The notes: generated from the letters alone by a model not told the origin. A stretch of DNA of 64,000 nt from Streptomyces sp. BV286 (GCF_019090165.1 NZ_JAHRIB010000210.1:62001-126000), one strand, 5' to 3'; shown: positions 33,366-42,555, counted from the first letter of the stretch. Translations and numbers: made by a program.

Positions 33366-34325
33366 TCACCGCGCGCTCTCCGGAAACAGGCGCTTGGCGT
33401 TCGCTGTCGTCAGCGAACGCCACGTAGTGCCCTTCGCCGGTGACTCGGCCGAGTCGATCGCCGCGAGGTGCGCGTCGGCCAGCGGCGCAGGCGTCCAGCA
33501 GTAGTCGCTGCCGAAGAGCAAGCGGTCAGGGTCGACGAGCTTCAGCAGGGCGGGGACCTGGCGTGGGAAGGCCGTGCCCGCCATGTCGTAGTACAGGCCG
33601 CGGAGTTGCTCCACCGCATCCTGGGTGGGCGACTTCTCCGCGGGCACGAACAGTCTCATGAACTCGTTGATGCGGTCGGCCAGGACAGGAAGCGCGCCAC
33701 CGCAGTGCGGAACGATCACCTGCATGTTCGGATGACGTGTCAGGACGCCCGCCATGACCAGGTCTGTGACGGTGCGGGCCGTGTCGAAGATGTACTCGAT
33801 CATCGGCCGTGGCCTTCCGAGTGCCGACTGTTCCCAGCACACCGGCGAGGTGGGGTGCAGGAAGACCACGGCCCGCCGGCGGTCGAGTTCCGCGAAGACG
33901 GGGTCAAGGCGCCGATCCCCCAGGTACACGCCCTGCGTGTGAGTCAGCAACGCGACACCGTCGGCGCCGAGTTCGTCGAAGGCGAAGGCGATCTCCTCCA
34001 ACGCGCCCTCCACGTCCGGGAGGGGAAGCGACACGAAGTTGCCGAAGCGGCCCGGGTGGTCGCGGGTCAGTTCGGCGGTGTACTCGTTGACGCGCCGGGC
34101 CAGGCGGCACGCAGCCTTGTCGTCGCCGAAGTGCACTCCGGGCGAGGACATGGACAGCATCGCGGTCTCGATGCCGTTGCGGTCCATCAGGTCCAGGTGT
34201 GCCCGCACGGACCAGGAGGGCCAACTGCCCATGCCGTCGGGGTGGGTGTGGCCCGCCTCTGTCGCCTGTTGGACGTAGAAGTCGGGCAGGAGGTGGGCGT
34301 GTACGTCGATGAGGCCGGAGGACAT
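33366..34325 (-). CDS. Amidohydrolase (ACMSD/decarboxylase type)
   Basis: The 319-aa protein is taken from the ATG at 34325, giving MSSGLIDVHAHLLPDFYVQQ. The longer open frame upstream overlaps the antiporter region and has no ribosome site. DVHAH (metal ligands His9, His11), VIVPHCGGALPVLADRI and LLFGSDYCWTPA are the amidohydrolase_2 metal motifs. Family members decarboxylate ACMS, gamma-resorcylate or related aromatic acids, or hydrolyse cyclic amides. It is downstream of and in the same direction as the antiporter gene. Confidence 0.88.
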   Translation of the reverse strand: MSSGLIDVHAHLLPDFYVQQATEAGHTHPDGMGSWPSWSVRAHLDLMDRNGIETAMLSMSSPGVHFGDDKAACRLARRVNEYTAELTRDHPGRFGNFVSLPLPDVEGALEEIAFAFDELGADGVALLTHTQGVYLGDRRLDPVFAELDRRRAVVFLHPTSPVCWEQSALGRPRPMIEYIFDTARTVTDLVMAGVLTRHPNMQVIVPHCGGALPVLADRINEFMRLFVPAEKSPTQDAVEQLRGLYYDMAGTAFPRQVPALLKLVDPDRLLFGSDYCWTPAPLADAHLAAIDSAESPAKGTTWRSLTTANAKRLFPESAR

Positions 34326-34396
34326 GACCAGAAGTCCTTCTCGTAGGGCTTGGCCCGAGGCGGGGCGGCGCGAGGGCGGGTGTCGGGCTGCTCGGC

Positions 34397-35983
34397 TCAC
34401 TCCACCTGTTCGCGTCCCGCCAGCCGCACCTCTTCGTTGTCCAGGGCTGCCTGGAGGCGGCGCAGCACGGTGTCGTCGATGTTGCGTTCGTCGCGCAGGC
34501 GGACGACCGTGGCGCGTTTGTGGGCGATGAGAGCGAGGCGCAGGTCGGTGTAGTGGCGGTTGTGGAGCAGGGCCGGATCTCCGTCGGAGCCCGCGCCTCT
34601 GGCCCGTACGGTGGCCAGGTGGGCCTCGTACTCCTGGCGCAGCCACTCCATGACCTTCGGGGTGGTGCCCAGTTCACCGGCGAGTTGCGGAAGCGCCCGG
34701 AGGGCTTCTTCGGTTGCCGTGGTGTCGGCCAGGACCTCTTCCTCGTCGGCGGAGGTGTCGTGCGGCAGCCGGGCCCAACGCACCACGCGCGGCAGCAGTA
34801 GTCCCTGCACCACGAGGGTCACCACGATGACGCCGGAGGTGACGAAGACGATGAAGTCACGGTCGGGGAAGGGACCGCCGGAGTCGAGGGTCTCAGGCAC
34901 CGAGAGCGCCACCGCGAGTGACACCGCGCCCCGGAACCCCGCGAACCCGCTGACCACGCGTGCCCGGTGACTCATTCGCCGTAGCCGTTGCTCGGGACGG
35001 CGGTCGATGGCGCGGATCAGGTAGGCGGAGGCGAAGAGGAACGCGAAGCGGACCGCGACCAGGACGATACTGACCACGCCGATCGCGATCAGGGCGTCCT
35101 GGAGGTCGGACCGGTTCAAGTGGCGTAGCGCGTACTGGAGTTCCACTCCGACCAGGACGAACAGGGTGCCGTTGATGATGAAGGTGAGCAGGGGCCAGAA
35201 GGCCAGGGCCTGGCGGCGGTGCTCGGCACGGATGAGGCTCGGAGCCACCTGGGCCATGATCAGCCCGCTCACGACGACCGCGAGGACGCCGGAGGCGTGG
35301 ATCATCTCGGCGAGCAGATAGGCGGTGAACGGCGCCAGGATCATGACGAGGTTCCCCAACAGGGGATCTTCCAGGCGGCGCCGCAGGTTCATGTTGACCC
35401 AGGCGACCGCCACACCGACCGCGGCCCCTCCGCCGTACGCCAGGAGGAACAGTGCGCCGACGTGCGGAAGAGTGAGGTGTTCCTCGCCGACGGTGATACC
35501 GACCGCCAGACCGAAGATGACCAGGGCGGTGCCGTCGTTGACGAGGCTTTCCGCGCGCAGCACGGTGACCTGACGGCGCGGCAGTGCGCGGGCCAGGACG
35601 CCCACCGCGGTCGCGTCGGTGGGAGCCACGGCGGCGCCCAGCGCCCATGCCGGTCCCCACGGCAGCCCGAGCGCGTGCCCGGCGACCGCGACGGCCCCTG
35701 CGGTGAGGATCACGAGGACCGTGCTGAGCAGGGCGATTCCGCGCAGGTTCGTACGGATCTCCCGCATGGACGTGGTGAGGCTCTCCCAGTACAGCAACAC
35801 CGGCAGGAAGAGCAGCAGCACCACTTCCGGGGGAAGCTGTGTCTGGCGCACGGCGGGGACCAGCCCGACGAGGGCACCCACGACCAGCAGCACGACGGGC
35901 GGTGCTACACCCAGGCGCTGCGCGACGAACTGGCCGACCAACACGGCCACACCCAGGAGTACAACGAGTTCGAGACCGATCAC
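34397..35983 (-). CDS. Na+/H+ antiporter (CPA1/NhaP family)
   Basis: The 528-aa protein starts with GTG at 35983 behind AGGAGC. It has about 12 membrane helices with the CPA1 core motifs GAAVAPTDATAVGVLARALP and ESLVNDGTALVIF, which hold the ion-binding Asp pair. The C-terminal 120 residues (from WARLPHDTSADEEEVLADTT) are cytoplasmic and helical. It exchanges Na+ or K+ for H+. The following amidohydrolase gene could share its transcript. Confidence 0.93.
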   Translation of the reverse strand: MIGLELVVLLGVAVLVGQFVAQRLGVAPPVVLLVVGALVGLVPAVRQTQLPPEVVLLLFLPVLLYWESLTTSMREIRTNLRGIALLSTVLVILTAGAVAVAGHALGLPWGPAWALGAAVAPTDATAVGVLARALPRRQVTVLRAESLVNDGTALVIFGLAVGITVGEEHLTLPHVGALFLLAYGGGAAVGVAVAWVNMNLRRRLEDPLLGNLVMILAPFTAYLLAEMIHASGVLAVVVSGLIMAQVAPSLIRAEHRRQALAFWPLLTFIINGTLFVLVGVELQYALRHLNRSDLQDALIAIGVVSIVLVAVRFAFLFASAYLIRAIDRRPEQRLRRMSHRARVVSGFAGFRGAVSLAVALSVPETLDSGGPFPDRDFIVFVTSGVIVVTLVVQGLLLPRVVRWARLPHDTSADEEEVLADTTATEEALRALPQLAGELGTTPKVMEWLRQEYEAHLATVRARGAGSDGDPALLHNRHYTDLRLALIAHKRATVVRLRDERNIDDTVLRRLQAALDNEEVRLAGREQVE

Positions 35984-36047
35984 GGGGCTTGCTCCTGAGT
36001 CGGGCGAACGACTGGCGGGAGGCCAGTGGCCGCCGGGCACGTCGTAC

Positions 36048-36848
36048 TCATCTGGGCACCAGCTTCAGCGTCGTGGCGCGTGCGGCGACCATGGGATTGA
36101 CGTACGCGCCGCCGAAGCGGCCGTACTTGGTGCGGTACGCGCTGTCGATGCGGTCGTTGAGGCCGGAGTCAGGCGCCTCGACGAAGGTGACGTCCTTGTC
36201 GACGCCGCCGGAGCGGATGCTCCCCGCGTGGCTCGTGCTGGCCGTGCGCCACCAGCCGCCGTCCGTCCCCCGGAAGGAGCGGACGTACAGGTCGTCACCG
36301 TCACGGACGACCCAGATCGGCACCGGCCGGTGCGGGGTGCCGTCACGCCGGAGCGGTGAGACCTCCAACTCGTCCGCTCCCCCGATGCGGTCGAGCTCGT
36401 CGCTCGTCCACGCAGGCGTCAGCGCGGCGGGAGTGGTGGTGAGCGGTTCACCGAGGTGGGTGCGGGTGATGCCGAGCGAGTCCTCGAAGACGCGGCAGTC
36501 GGCGATCAGGCCCTCGGCGACGGCGAAGCGCAGGATCATCTCGCTTTCGAGCACCTGCCCCGAGGGGTGGAACCGGGAGGTGTACCGGCCCGGCACCAGG
36601 ACCCGTCCGTCGGCCTCCACCATGGTGCCCAGCTCGAAGGCGAGCGGCTCGACCGCGGCGAAGAACGCGGTGAGGGACTGCCGGATCTCCTCCGGACCGG
36701 TGCGGGCCCCGGCCCAGGGGGTCAGCGCCGGGTCACCCGGGATCGTCCACGTCACGTCGGGAGCGAAGTGGACGAGGATCCGCTCCAGGTCGCGTGTGCC
36801 GAAGGCCTCGAAGTACGCCTCGACGGTGGCGATCGCCTCGCTGGTCAT
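36048..36848 (-). CDS. SnoaL/NTF2-like domain fused to DUF2255
   Basis: From the ATG at 36848 the frame gives 266 aa. Residues 1-135 are an NTF2-like domain (AIATVEAYFEAFGTRDLERI, VTWTIPG, GRYTSRFHPSGQVLESEMIL). Residues about 145-266 are a DUF2255 domain (ELDRIGGADELEVSPLRRDG, PIWVVRDGDDLYVRSFRG). Both are normally separate small proteins. The first family covers ketosteroid-isomerase-like and polyketide cyclase folds; DUF2255 proteins are of unknown function but resemble FMN/F420-binding split barrels. The fusion suggests the two act on the same substrate. It lies between the antiporter and an alcohol dehydrogenase, same strand. Confidence 0.82.
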   Translation of the reverse strand: MTSEAIATVEAYFEAFGTRDLERILVHFAPDVTWTIPGDPALTPWAGARTGPEEIRQSLTAFFAAVEPLAFELGTMVEADGRVLVPGRYTSRFHPSGQVLESEMILRFAVAEGLIADCRVFEDSLGITRTHLGEPLTTTPAALTPAWTSDELDRIGGADELEVSPLRRDGTPHRPVPIWVVRDGDDLYVRSFRGTDGGWWRTASTSHAGSIRSGGVDKDVTFVEAPDSGLNDRIDSAYRTKYGRFGGAYVNPMVAARATTLKLVPR

Positions 36849-36967
36849 GACTGCCGGTCCGTTCTGCTCGGTGGCTGCGGCGGTCGAACGGCCGCTGCTC
36901 CTCCTGGTGGTGCCGGCGGCGGTGGGCGCTGCCGACAGCGCCCACCACCGCCGGGGCTCTTTTCGGA

Positions 36968-37984
36968 TCAGGGACGCAGCAGCGTCTTGACGGCGCGGCG
37001 ATCGGCCATGGCCTTGTAGCCTTCGGCGGCCTCGTCCAGGGGCAGGGTGAGGTCGAAGACCCTGCCCGGGTTGATACGGCCGCTGAGGACGCGGTCGATC
37101 AGGTCGGGAAGGTAGGCCCGCACAGGGGCGGGGCCACCGCGCAGACCTACGTGGGAGAAGAAGAGCTGCTGGCCGTCGATCTGCGTGCCGTGGGGGAATC
37201 CGACGAAGCCGACGTTGCCACCCGGGCGGGCGGACTGCAGGCCCTGGTGCATCGACTCCTGCGTGCCGACACACTCGAGGACCGAGTCGGCACCGATACC
37301 GTTGGTCAGTTCCTTGACGCGGGCCACGCCTTCCTCGCCCCGTTCGGTGACGATGTCGGTGGCTCCGAACTCCAGGGCCAGCTTCTGCCGGGACTCGTGG
37401 CGGCTCATGGCGATGATGCGTTCGGCGCCCAGTTCCTTGGCGGCGATGACGCCGGACAGGCCCACCGCGCCGTCACCGACAACCACGGCCGTCGAACCGG
37501 GCTTGACCTCGGCGGCCTTGGCCGCGTACCAGCCCGTGCCCATGACGTCGGACAGGGTCAGCAGGCTCGGGATCAGCTCCTCGTCCGGCTCCTCCGGGGT
37601 GGTGACCAGGGTGCCGTCGGCGAGGGGGATGCGGACGTACTCGGCCTGGGCGCCGTTCACCCACTGCGCGTGCCGGCAGGAGGTCTGGTAGCCGGCCTGG
37701 CAGATCGGGCAGGTGTTGTCGGAGGCGACGAAGGAGCCGATGACGAACTGGCCCGGCCTGACGCTCGACACGTCGCTGCCGACCTCCTCGACGATGCCGA
37801 CGTACTCGTGGCCGATCGGCTGCGGCTCGGTGACCGGCAGAACACCCCGGTAGCTCCACAGGTCGGAGCCGCACACGCAGGCGGCGACGGTGCGGATGAT
37901 CGCGTCCGTCGGTGCGGTGATCTTCGGTTCCGGGGCGTTCTCCACCCTGATGTCCCCGGGCGCGTGAATGATGGTTGCTCGCAT
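36968..37984 (-). CDS. Zinc-dependent alcohol dehydrogenase (MDR family)
   Basis: The 338-aa protein reads RTVAACVCGSDLWSYRG (catalytic zinc Cys), QPIGHEYVGIVEEVGS and SDNTCPICQAGYQTSCRH, the structural zinc lobe with three Cys visible where the family has four. GDGAVGLSGVIAAKELGAER is the NAD(P) motif. It resembles threonine/sorbitol-dehydrogenase-like MDR enzymes, substrate unknown. It forms a run with the cupin and CMD genes on the minus strand (gaps 36 and 69 bp), likely one operon starting at 38830. Confidence 0.92.
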   Translation of the reverse strand: MRATIIHAPGDIRVENAPEPKITAPTDAIIRTVAACVCGSDLWSYRGVLPVTEPQPIGHEYVGIVEEVGSDVSSVRPGQFVIGSFVASDNTCPICQAGYQTSCRHAQWVNGAQAEYVRIPLADGTLVTTPEEPDEELIPSLLTLSDVMGTGWYAAKAAEVKPGSTAVVVGDGAVGLSGVIAAKELGAERIIAMSRHESRQKLALEFGATDIVTERGEEGVARVKELTNGIGADSVLECVGTQESMHQGLQSARPGGNVGFVGFPHGTQIDGQQLFFSHVGLRGGPAPVRAYLPDLIDRVLSGRINPGRVFDLTLPLDEAAEGYKAMADRRAVKTLLRP

Positions 37985-38020
37985 GATGCCTTCTCAGCTC
38001 TTGTCGGGTCCGTCGTGGCC

Positions 38021-38428
38021 TCAGGGGTGCGTACGGGTGCTGACGCGCGGGCCGTTGTACTCGTCGTCGGAGACGTGTTCGAGCCACGTGGCGTCGTCCG
38101 TCTCCCACAGGGCGAGGTGGCTCATGAACTGGCCGGGCGCGGCGCCGTGCCAGTGCTCCTCACCGGGGGGTGTGTGGATGACGTCGCCGGGGTGTGCCTC
38201 GATGATGTCGCCGCCGCGGGACTGCACGAGCGCGACGCCCTCGACGATGTAGAGGGTCTGACCCAGGGCGTGGGAGTGCCACGCGGTGCGGGCGCCGGGT
38301 GTGAACCGGACCATGTTCGCCCGCATCCGGGAGGGCTCCTCGCCGCGGTGGATCACGTCGGCGTAGGCGTCGCCGGTGAACCATTCGGCAGGAAGCTTCA
38401 CGGTGGGAGGCTGCGTCAGCAGTTCCAT
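38021..38428 (-). CDS. Cupin-domain protein
   Basis: The 135-aa protein has the two cupin motifs: GARTAWHSHALGQTLYIVEG (motif 1, metal His pair) and GDVIHTPPGEEHWHG (motif 2). ALWETDDATWLEHVSDDEY closes the fold. It is a single-domain cupin of the type often paired with carboxymuconolactone-decarboxylase-like proteins, presumably metal-binding and acting on a small organic molecule. Between CMD and alcohol dehydrogenase genes. Confidence 0.92.
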   Translation of the reverse strand: MELLTQPPTVKLPAEWFTGDAYADVIHRGEEPSRMRANMVRFTPGARTAWHSHALGQTLYIVEGVALVQSRGGDIIEAHPGDVIHTPPGEEHWHGAAPGQFMSHLALWETDDATWLEHVSDDEYNGPRVSTRTHP

Positions 38429-38497
38429 GGTGCGTCGTCCCTCTGGTGTGGCGGTATGTGGGGAGAGCCCGCGACGTGGGGTGCGGGCGGAAAGGCG

Positions 38498-38830
38498 TCA
38501 GCCCGACTGGTCGGACTTCTCCACGATGTCCTTGAGCTGGGTCATCGCGGTCATGGCGTTGGGCCATCCGGTGTAGAAGGCCAGATGGGTGATGGCCTCG
38601 ACCAGCTCGTCCTTGGTCACGCCGTTCTCCAGCGCCTTGCCGAGGTGGAAGCCGAGCTGGTCGGCCCGGTACAGGGCGGCGAGAGCGGTGACGGTGACCA
38701 GGCTGCGGTCGCGCGGGGACAGACCCGGCCGCTCCCAGATGTCGCCGAACAGGACGGTGTCGGTCACCTCCGCGAGCTTGGGGGCGAACTCCTGGATGGC
38801 CGGCGGCGCGAACTTCTTCCGTTCGGACAT
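38498..38830 (-). CDS. Carboxymuconolactone decarboxylase family protein
   Basis: The 110-aa protein (PGLSPRDRSLVTVTALAALY, ELVEAITHLAFYTGWPNAMT) is a short CMD/AhpD-like helical protein. It lacks the CxxC of AhpD peroxidase partners, so it belongs to the CMD branch proper. A strong ribosome site AAGGAGC precedes it. With the cupin and alcohol dehydrogenase it makes a three-gene unit of a kind found in many actinobacteria, often linked to quinone or aldehyde stress; that role is inferred. Confidence 0.9.
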   Translation of the reverse strand: MSERKKFAPPAIQEFAPKLAEVTDTVLFGDIWERPGLSPRDRSLVTVTALAALYRADQLGFHLGKALENGVTKDELVEAITHLAFYTGWPNAMTAMTQLKDIVEKSDQSG

Positions 38831-38891
38831 GGGGTGGTGCTCCTTGCGTGTGTGGGGGATTTCAGGCTGCCCGGTCTTCGGCCGGGCTGGG

Positions 38892-39125
38892 TCAGTGCTG
38901 ACCGTGGAGCGGGGTGAGCTCGGCGAGGGCGTACCTGTGCCCCTGCCGGAAAATGGTCCGGCGTCGTCTCGTCGACTTCCTCGGGCTCGCTGTGTTCGTG
39001 GAGGGTCGGCTCGCCGAAGTCCTCGCCGTACGGAGGAGACCGGCGCGGGCGGCGAAGCCGTCGGGAGTATGCAGGTGGCCGCTCGGCGTCAGGCCATCGC
39101 TGACGAAGGTGACATCCGTCCGCAC
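38892..39125 (-). pseudogene. N-terminal remnant of a dienelactone-hydrolase-like enzyme
   Basis: The frame begins MRTDVTFVSDGLTPSGHLHT, matching the start of the alpha/beta hydrolases encoded at 44708 (KAVELAGHLHLPKD) and 61256. After TPDGFAARAG it collapses into Arg/Ser-rich sequence, and no nucleophile motif is found in any frame. About 25 genuine residues of roughly 300 remain. Confidence 0.55.
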
Positions 39126-39350
39126 TGTCTTCGCTCGCCTCCTCCACCTGCCGCAGGGAAATCCGGAATATCGGCGACGTACGGAAGGAAATTCCAGTCA
39201 GCGGGCTGGCCGTCCCTCCTGATCGGGCAAATTCTCCCCGCAGGTCGATAGACCGACAGGCCGATTTCGGTCGCCGAACTCGCCATCGACCCTGCCACCC
39301 TCACGGGGACCCGCAAAGGGGAGAATTCCATCCGGAGGATCACTTATCCA

Positions 39351-39404
39351 GGGGAGAAATCCTTACCCCCCTCGTGGAGACCGCGCGGTGCGAGACTGAC
39401 GGTC
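39351..39404 (+). promoter_or_regulatory. MmyB-type shared promoter, leaderless (regulator 1)
   Basis: GGGGAGAAATCC, then CCCCCCT (39366-39372), then TGCGAGACTG (39389-39398), then 6 bp to the ATG at 39405. No ribosome site is present. GAGACT as -10 box would put the transcription start at or near the A of the ATG, so the mRNA is probably leaderless. The same spacing is seen at 40331-40384. Confidence 0.7.
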
Positions 39405-40274
39405 ATGACCAGCGACGCGCATGTGAACGAGCTGGGATCATTCCTCAAGGCGCGGAGAGCCGAGTTGAGCCCGCGCACCGTCGGCCTGCCCGACACCGGT
39501 GGGCGGCGGGTGCCCGGCCTGCGCAGGGAGGAGGTCGCCCTGCTCGCCGCCATCAGCACCGACTACTACACGCGGCTGGAACAGGGCCGCATCCAGCCGT
39601 CCGCGTCAGTGCTGGCGGCCCTGGCCCATGTCCTGCATCTGTCCGATCACCAGCGTGACCACCTGTTCGAGCTGGCCGGCCGGCAGAGGGCACGACACCG
39701 CCGCCCGGCCGCACAGACGGCGCACCCGCAGTTGCGCCGCCTGCTCGACGATCTCACCACGAGTCCCGGCGTGGTGATCGGCCGTCGTATGGACATCCTG
39801 GCGTGGAATGCGCTCGCCGCCGCCCTGCTCACCGACTTCGCGAAGGTGCCGGAAGACAAGCGGAACTGCGCCCGCATCCTCTTCACCGACCCGTCCATGC
39901 GGGCGCTGTACGCGGACTGGCGTGCGGTCGCCCGTGGCTGCGTGTCCCATCTGCGCGTGACGGCCGCCAGATACCCGGACGATCCGCGGCTTACCAGTCT
40001 GGTCGGCGAACTCTCCATGCGGGACAGCGACTTCGGGCAATGGTGGGGAAGCCGTCGTGCCCCGTCACGCGGTGCGGCCATGAAGAGGTTCCACCACCCC
40101 CTCGTCGGTGCACTCGTCCTCGACTGGGACACCTTCACCTGTGGCAGCGATCCCGAGCAGGAACTCGTCGTCTGGACGGCGGAGCCCGGCACACCGTCGT
40201 ACGACGGGCTCCGCGCCCTCGCCTCACGGGCCGCCGGTCGGCTCAGCGGGCCCGCAGTCGACCAGGTCGACTGA
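39405..40274 (+). CDS. MmyB-like XRE regulator, paralog 1
   Basis: The 289-aa protein has an N-terminal helix-turn-helix (FLKARRAELSPRTVGLPD, REEVALLAAISTDYYTRLEQ) and a PAS-like ligand domain of the MmyB/MltR type (RRMDILAWNALAAALLTDFA, DPSMRALYADWRAVARGC, HPLVGALVLDWDTFTCG). MmyB of the methylenomycin cluster is the model: such proteins act as activators that bind a small or fatty-acid-like ligand. Two paralogs of exactly the same length follow at 40385 and 41686. The promoter is of the shared leaderless type. Confidence 0.93.
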   Translation: MTSDAHVNELGSFLKARRAELSPRTVGLPDTGGRRVPGLRREEVALLAAISTDYYTRLEQGRIQPSASVLAALAHVLHLSDHQRDHLFELAGRQRARHRRPAAQTAHPQLRRLLDDLTTSPGVVIGRRMDILAWNALAAALLTDFAKVPEDKRNCARILFTDPSMRALYADWRAVARGCVSHLRVTAARYPDDPRLTSLVGELSMRDSDFGQWWGSRRAPSRGAAMKRFHHPLVGALVLDWDTFTCGSDPEQELVVWTAEPGTPSYDGLRALASRAAGRLSGPAVDQVD

Positions 40275-40330
40275 CATAACGGTGTGATCCGGCCCGCCGA
40301 CTCGGGAAAGCCCGGGTGATTGCCAGACAC

Positions 40331-40384
40331 TGGGAGAAAACTCTCCCCCTCATTTTCCAGGCGAACGCTGCGACACTGGCTGCT
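40331..40384 (+). promoter_or_regulatory. MmyB-type shared promoter, leaderless (regulator 2)
   Basis: TGGGAGAAAA (40331-40340), CTCTCCCCCT (40341-40350), 18 bp, TGCGACACTG (40369-40378), 6 bp, ATG at 40385. The distance from GGGAGAAA to TGCGA is 37 bp, as in the promoter at 39351-39404. Confidence 0.72.
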
Positions 40385-41254
40385 ATGTACAGCAAAGAAA
40401 ATTTGTCTGAACTAGGAGAGTTTCTCAGGGAGTGCCGAGCCCAACTCAGCCCGCGAACCGTGGGCCTGCCCGAGTCCGAGGCATCCCGGCGCGTGCCGGG
40501 GCTGCGCCGGGAGGAGGTCGCCCAACTCGTGGGAATCAGCACCCACTCCTACGCGCGGTTGGAGCAGGGGCGCGCCTCCGCGCCGAGGTCGGTGCTCGCC
40601 GCGCTCGTCCGTGTCCTGCACCTCGACGACGACCAGCGGGACCACCTGTTCGAGCTGGCCGCGAGCGACGAGTACGAACCGCGCCGCCGCCCGGCACAGA
40701 AGGTCCACCCGCGGCTCAGGCGCATTTTGGACGAGCTGACAACGACCCCCGCGCTGGTCCTGGGCCGACACCTGGACATCCTCGCCTGGAACCCTCTCGC
40801 AGCCGCCCTACTCACCGACTTCGACCTGGTCCCCGAGAAGAAGCGCAACTACGCCCGGCTGCTCTTCACCGACCCCGCCTTCCGGGAGCTCTACCTCGAC
40901 TGGAGGACGAACGCCCGGACCTGCGTCGCCCACCTGCGCCTGGAGGCCGCCAGGCGCCCTGGCGACCCCGGTATGGCCACACTCGTCGGCGAGCTCTCGG
41001 TGATCGACGACGACTTCCGGCAGTGGTGGGCAGGCCGGCAGATGACCGGTCTGCGGATGGGCACCAAGAGGCTGCGGCATCCGCTCGTCGGCGATCTCAC
41101 CCTGGACTGGGACAGCCTGACCTGCACGGCCGACCCCGCGCAGAAGCTGGTGATCTCGACCGCCGATCCCGGGACCCCGTCCCATGACGGGCTGCTCTTC
41201 CTGGCGTCGTGGACCGCAGACCGGCACTCGCCGACCCGGGACGCGGCAGCTTGA
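40385..41254 (+). CDS. MmyB-like XRE regulator, paralog 2
   Basis: The 289-aa protein starts MYSKENLSELGEFLRECRAQ with the same HTH (REEVAQLVGISTHSYARLEQ) and ligand domain (RHLDILAWNPLAAALLTDFD, HPLVGDLTLDWDSLTCTAD) as its neighbour. It is encoded 110 bp downstream of paralog 1 in the same direction but with its own copy of the shared promoter. The start is chosen by the promoter spacing; longer frames upstream would span the promoter. Confidence 0.93.
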   Translation: MYSKENLSELGEFLRECRAQLSPRTVGLPESEASRRVPGLRREEVAQLVGISTHSYARLEQGRASAPRSVLAALVRVLHLDDDQRDHLFELAASDEYEPRRRPAQKVHPRLRRILDELTTTPALVLGRHLDILAWNPLAAALLTDFDLVPEKKRNYARLLFTDPAFRELYLDWRTNARTCVAHLRLEAARRPGDPGMATLVGELSVIDDDFRQWWAGRQMTGLRMGTKRLRHPLVGDLTLDWDSLTCTADPAQKLVISTADPGTPSHDGLLFLASWTADRHSPTRDAAA

Positions 41255-41685
41255 CGAAACCAGGGGCAATCGACTTGCGCCGTCGTGCCTCCAGGCCAGC
41301 GTCGACGGGGCCGGGCCGGCGCGTGTGCCGCCGTCCCGGCCCCGCCCTTGCACACGGCGCGACGCGGAATTCACAAATATGTGCCGGGGCGGCCGACGAC
41401 AGCTACGCGGCAGGAAATGCACATCGACGCATGAGGGGGAGGGAGGATACGCGGACGGGCCGCGTGGAGTTGCCGCGGGAGGCGATGGCGAACGTCCACC
41501 CTGTCGGGCCTCGGGCGGAAGGAAGCGAGTCACCTACGTGACTCCGTTCAGAACGTCAGGACCAGTCAGCCTCGCACGCCGCACCACCTGCCACCAGCCC
41601 CTACCGAGCAGACCTCCGAGATCGAGACAGACCTAACGGAGTTCTACTAGGGACTTCTCCCCCGCGGACGGACGTCGGACAGGGC
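41255..41685. other. Convergent intergenic region
   Basis: Region between the converging regulator genes 2 and 3. It holds the hairpin at 41306-41344 and otherwise no recognisable gene. Confidence 0.5.
41306..41344. terminator. Hairpin between convergent regulators
   Basis: CGGGGCCGGG (41306-41315) pairs with CCCGGCCCCG (41335-41344), a 10-bp perfect stem with a 19-nt loop, 52 bp after the stop of regulator 2. It likely ends transcription in one or both directions. Confidence 0.6.
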
Positions 41686-42555
41686 TCAGGTGGCGGTGTC
41701 GGACGCCGTCGGCTTCTGGTCCGCGGCCCAGGAGGCCAGGAGGCGCAGCCCGTCGTGGGACGGGGTGCCGGGTTCGGCGTTCCACACGATGATGTGCTGG
41801 TCGGGGTCCGTGCCACAGGTGAGCGTGTTCCAGTCCAACGTCAGCTCGCCCACCACCGGGTGTCGCAGCTTCTTGACGCCCTTGCCCCGCATCGCGACGT
41901 CGTGCGCCGTCCACCACTCCCGGAACTGCGCGTCACGGGCGGAGAGTTCCTCGACCAGAGCGGCGAGGCGCGGCTCGCCGGGGTAGCGCGCGCTCTCCAT
42001 GCGCAACTGGGCGATGGCCAGCCGAGTGACCTCCTCCCAGTCGACGTACAGCTCGCGCATCCAGGGTTCGGTGAACAGCAGCCGGAGGAACACGCGTTCC
42101 GGCTCCGGGTAGCGCCCGAAATCGGTCCACAGGGCGGCGGCAAGCTGGTTCCAGCCAAGGATGTCGGTGCGTCGGCCGATGACGAAGGCCGGCGAGGCGG
42201 TGAGATCGTCCAGCATGCGCTGCAACTGCGTATCCACCTGCTGGCGATCGCCTGACGTGGGCGGACGCAGCCTCTCTTTCGCCGCGAGATCGAAGAGGTA
42301 CGTGCGCTGGTCATCGTTCAGGCGAAGTGCCTGGGCGATCTCGTCGAGGAGGGGAGCCGAGGCCTGGAGCCGGCCCTGTTCGATCCGCGTGTAGTACTCG
42401 GTGCTGATCGCGGCGAGAAGCGCCACTTCCTCACGGCGCAAACCGCTCACTCGTCGCCGTTGCCCTCCACGCAGACCGACCTCGGAAGGGCTGAGTTCAC
42501 CACGGCGGGCCTTGAGGAACTCACCCAGCTCGTTCAGATGAGGGTTGCGGTTCAT
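41686..42555 (-). CDS. MmyB-like XRE regulator, paralog 3
   Basis: The 289-aa protein (FLKARRGELSPSEVGLRGGQ, REEVALLAAISTEYYTRIEQ; RRTDILGWNQLAAALWTDFG, HPVVGELTLDWNTLTCGTDP) is the third member of the set, in opposite orientation. It lies downstream of the flavodoxin, SnoaL and DJ-1 genes on the same strand but has its own shared-type promoter at 42556-42608. Equal lengths of all three point to recent duplication. Confidence 0.92.
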   Translation of the reverse strand: MNRNPHLNELGEFLKARRGELSPSEVGLRGGQRRRVSGLRREEVALLAAISTEYYTRIEQGRLQASAPLLDEIAQALRLNDDQRTYLFDLAAKERLRPPTSGDRQQVDTQLQRMLDDLTASPAFVIGRRTDILGWNQLAAALWTDFGRYPEPERVFLRLLFTEPWMRELYVDWEEVTRLAIAQLRMESARYPGEPRLAALVEELSARDAQFREWWTAHDVAMRGKGVKKLRHPVVGELTLDWNTLTCGTDPDQHIIVWNAEPGTPSHDGLRLLASWAADQKPTASDTAT

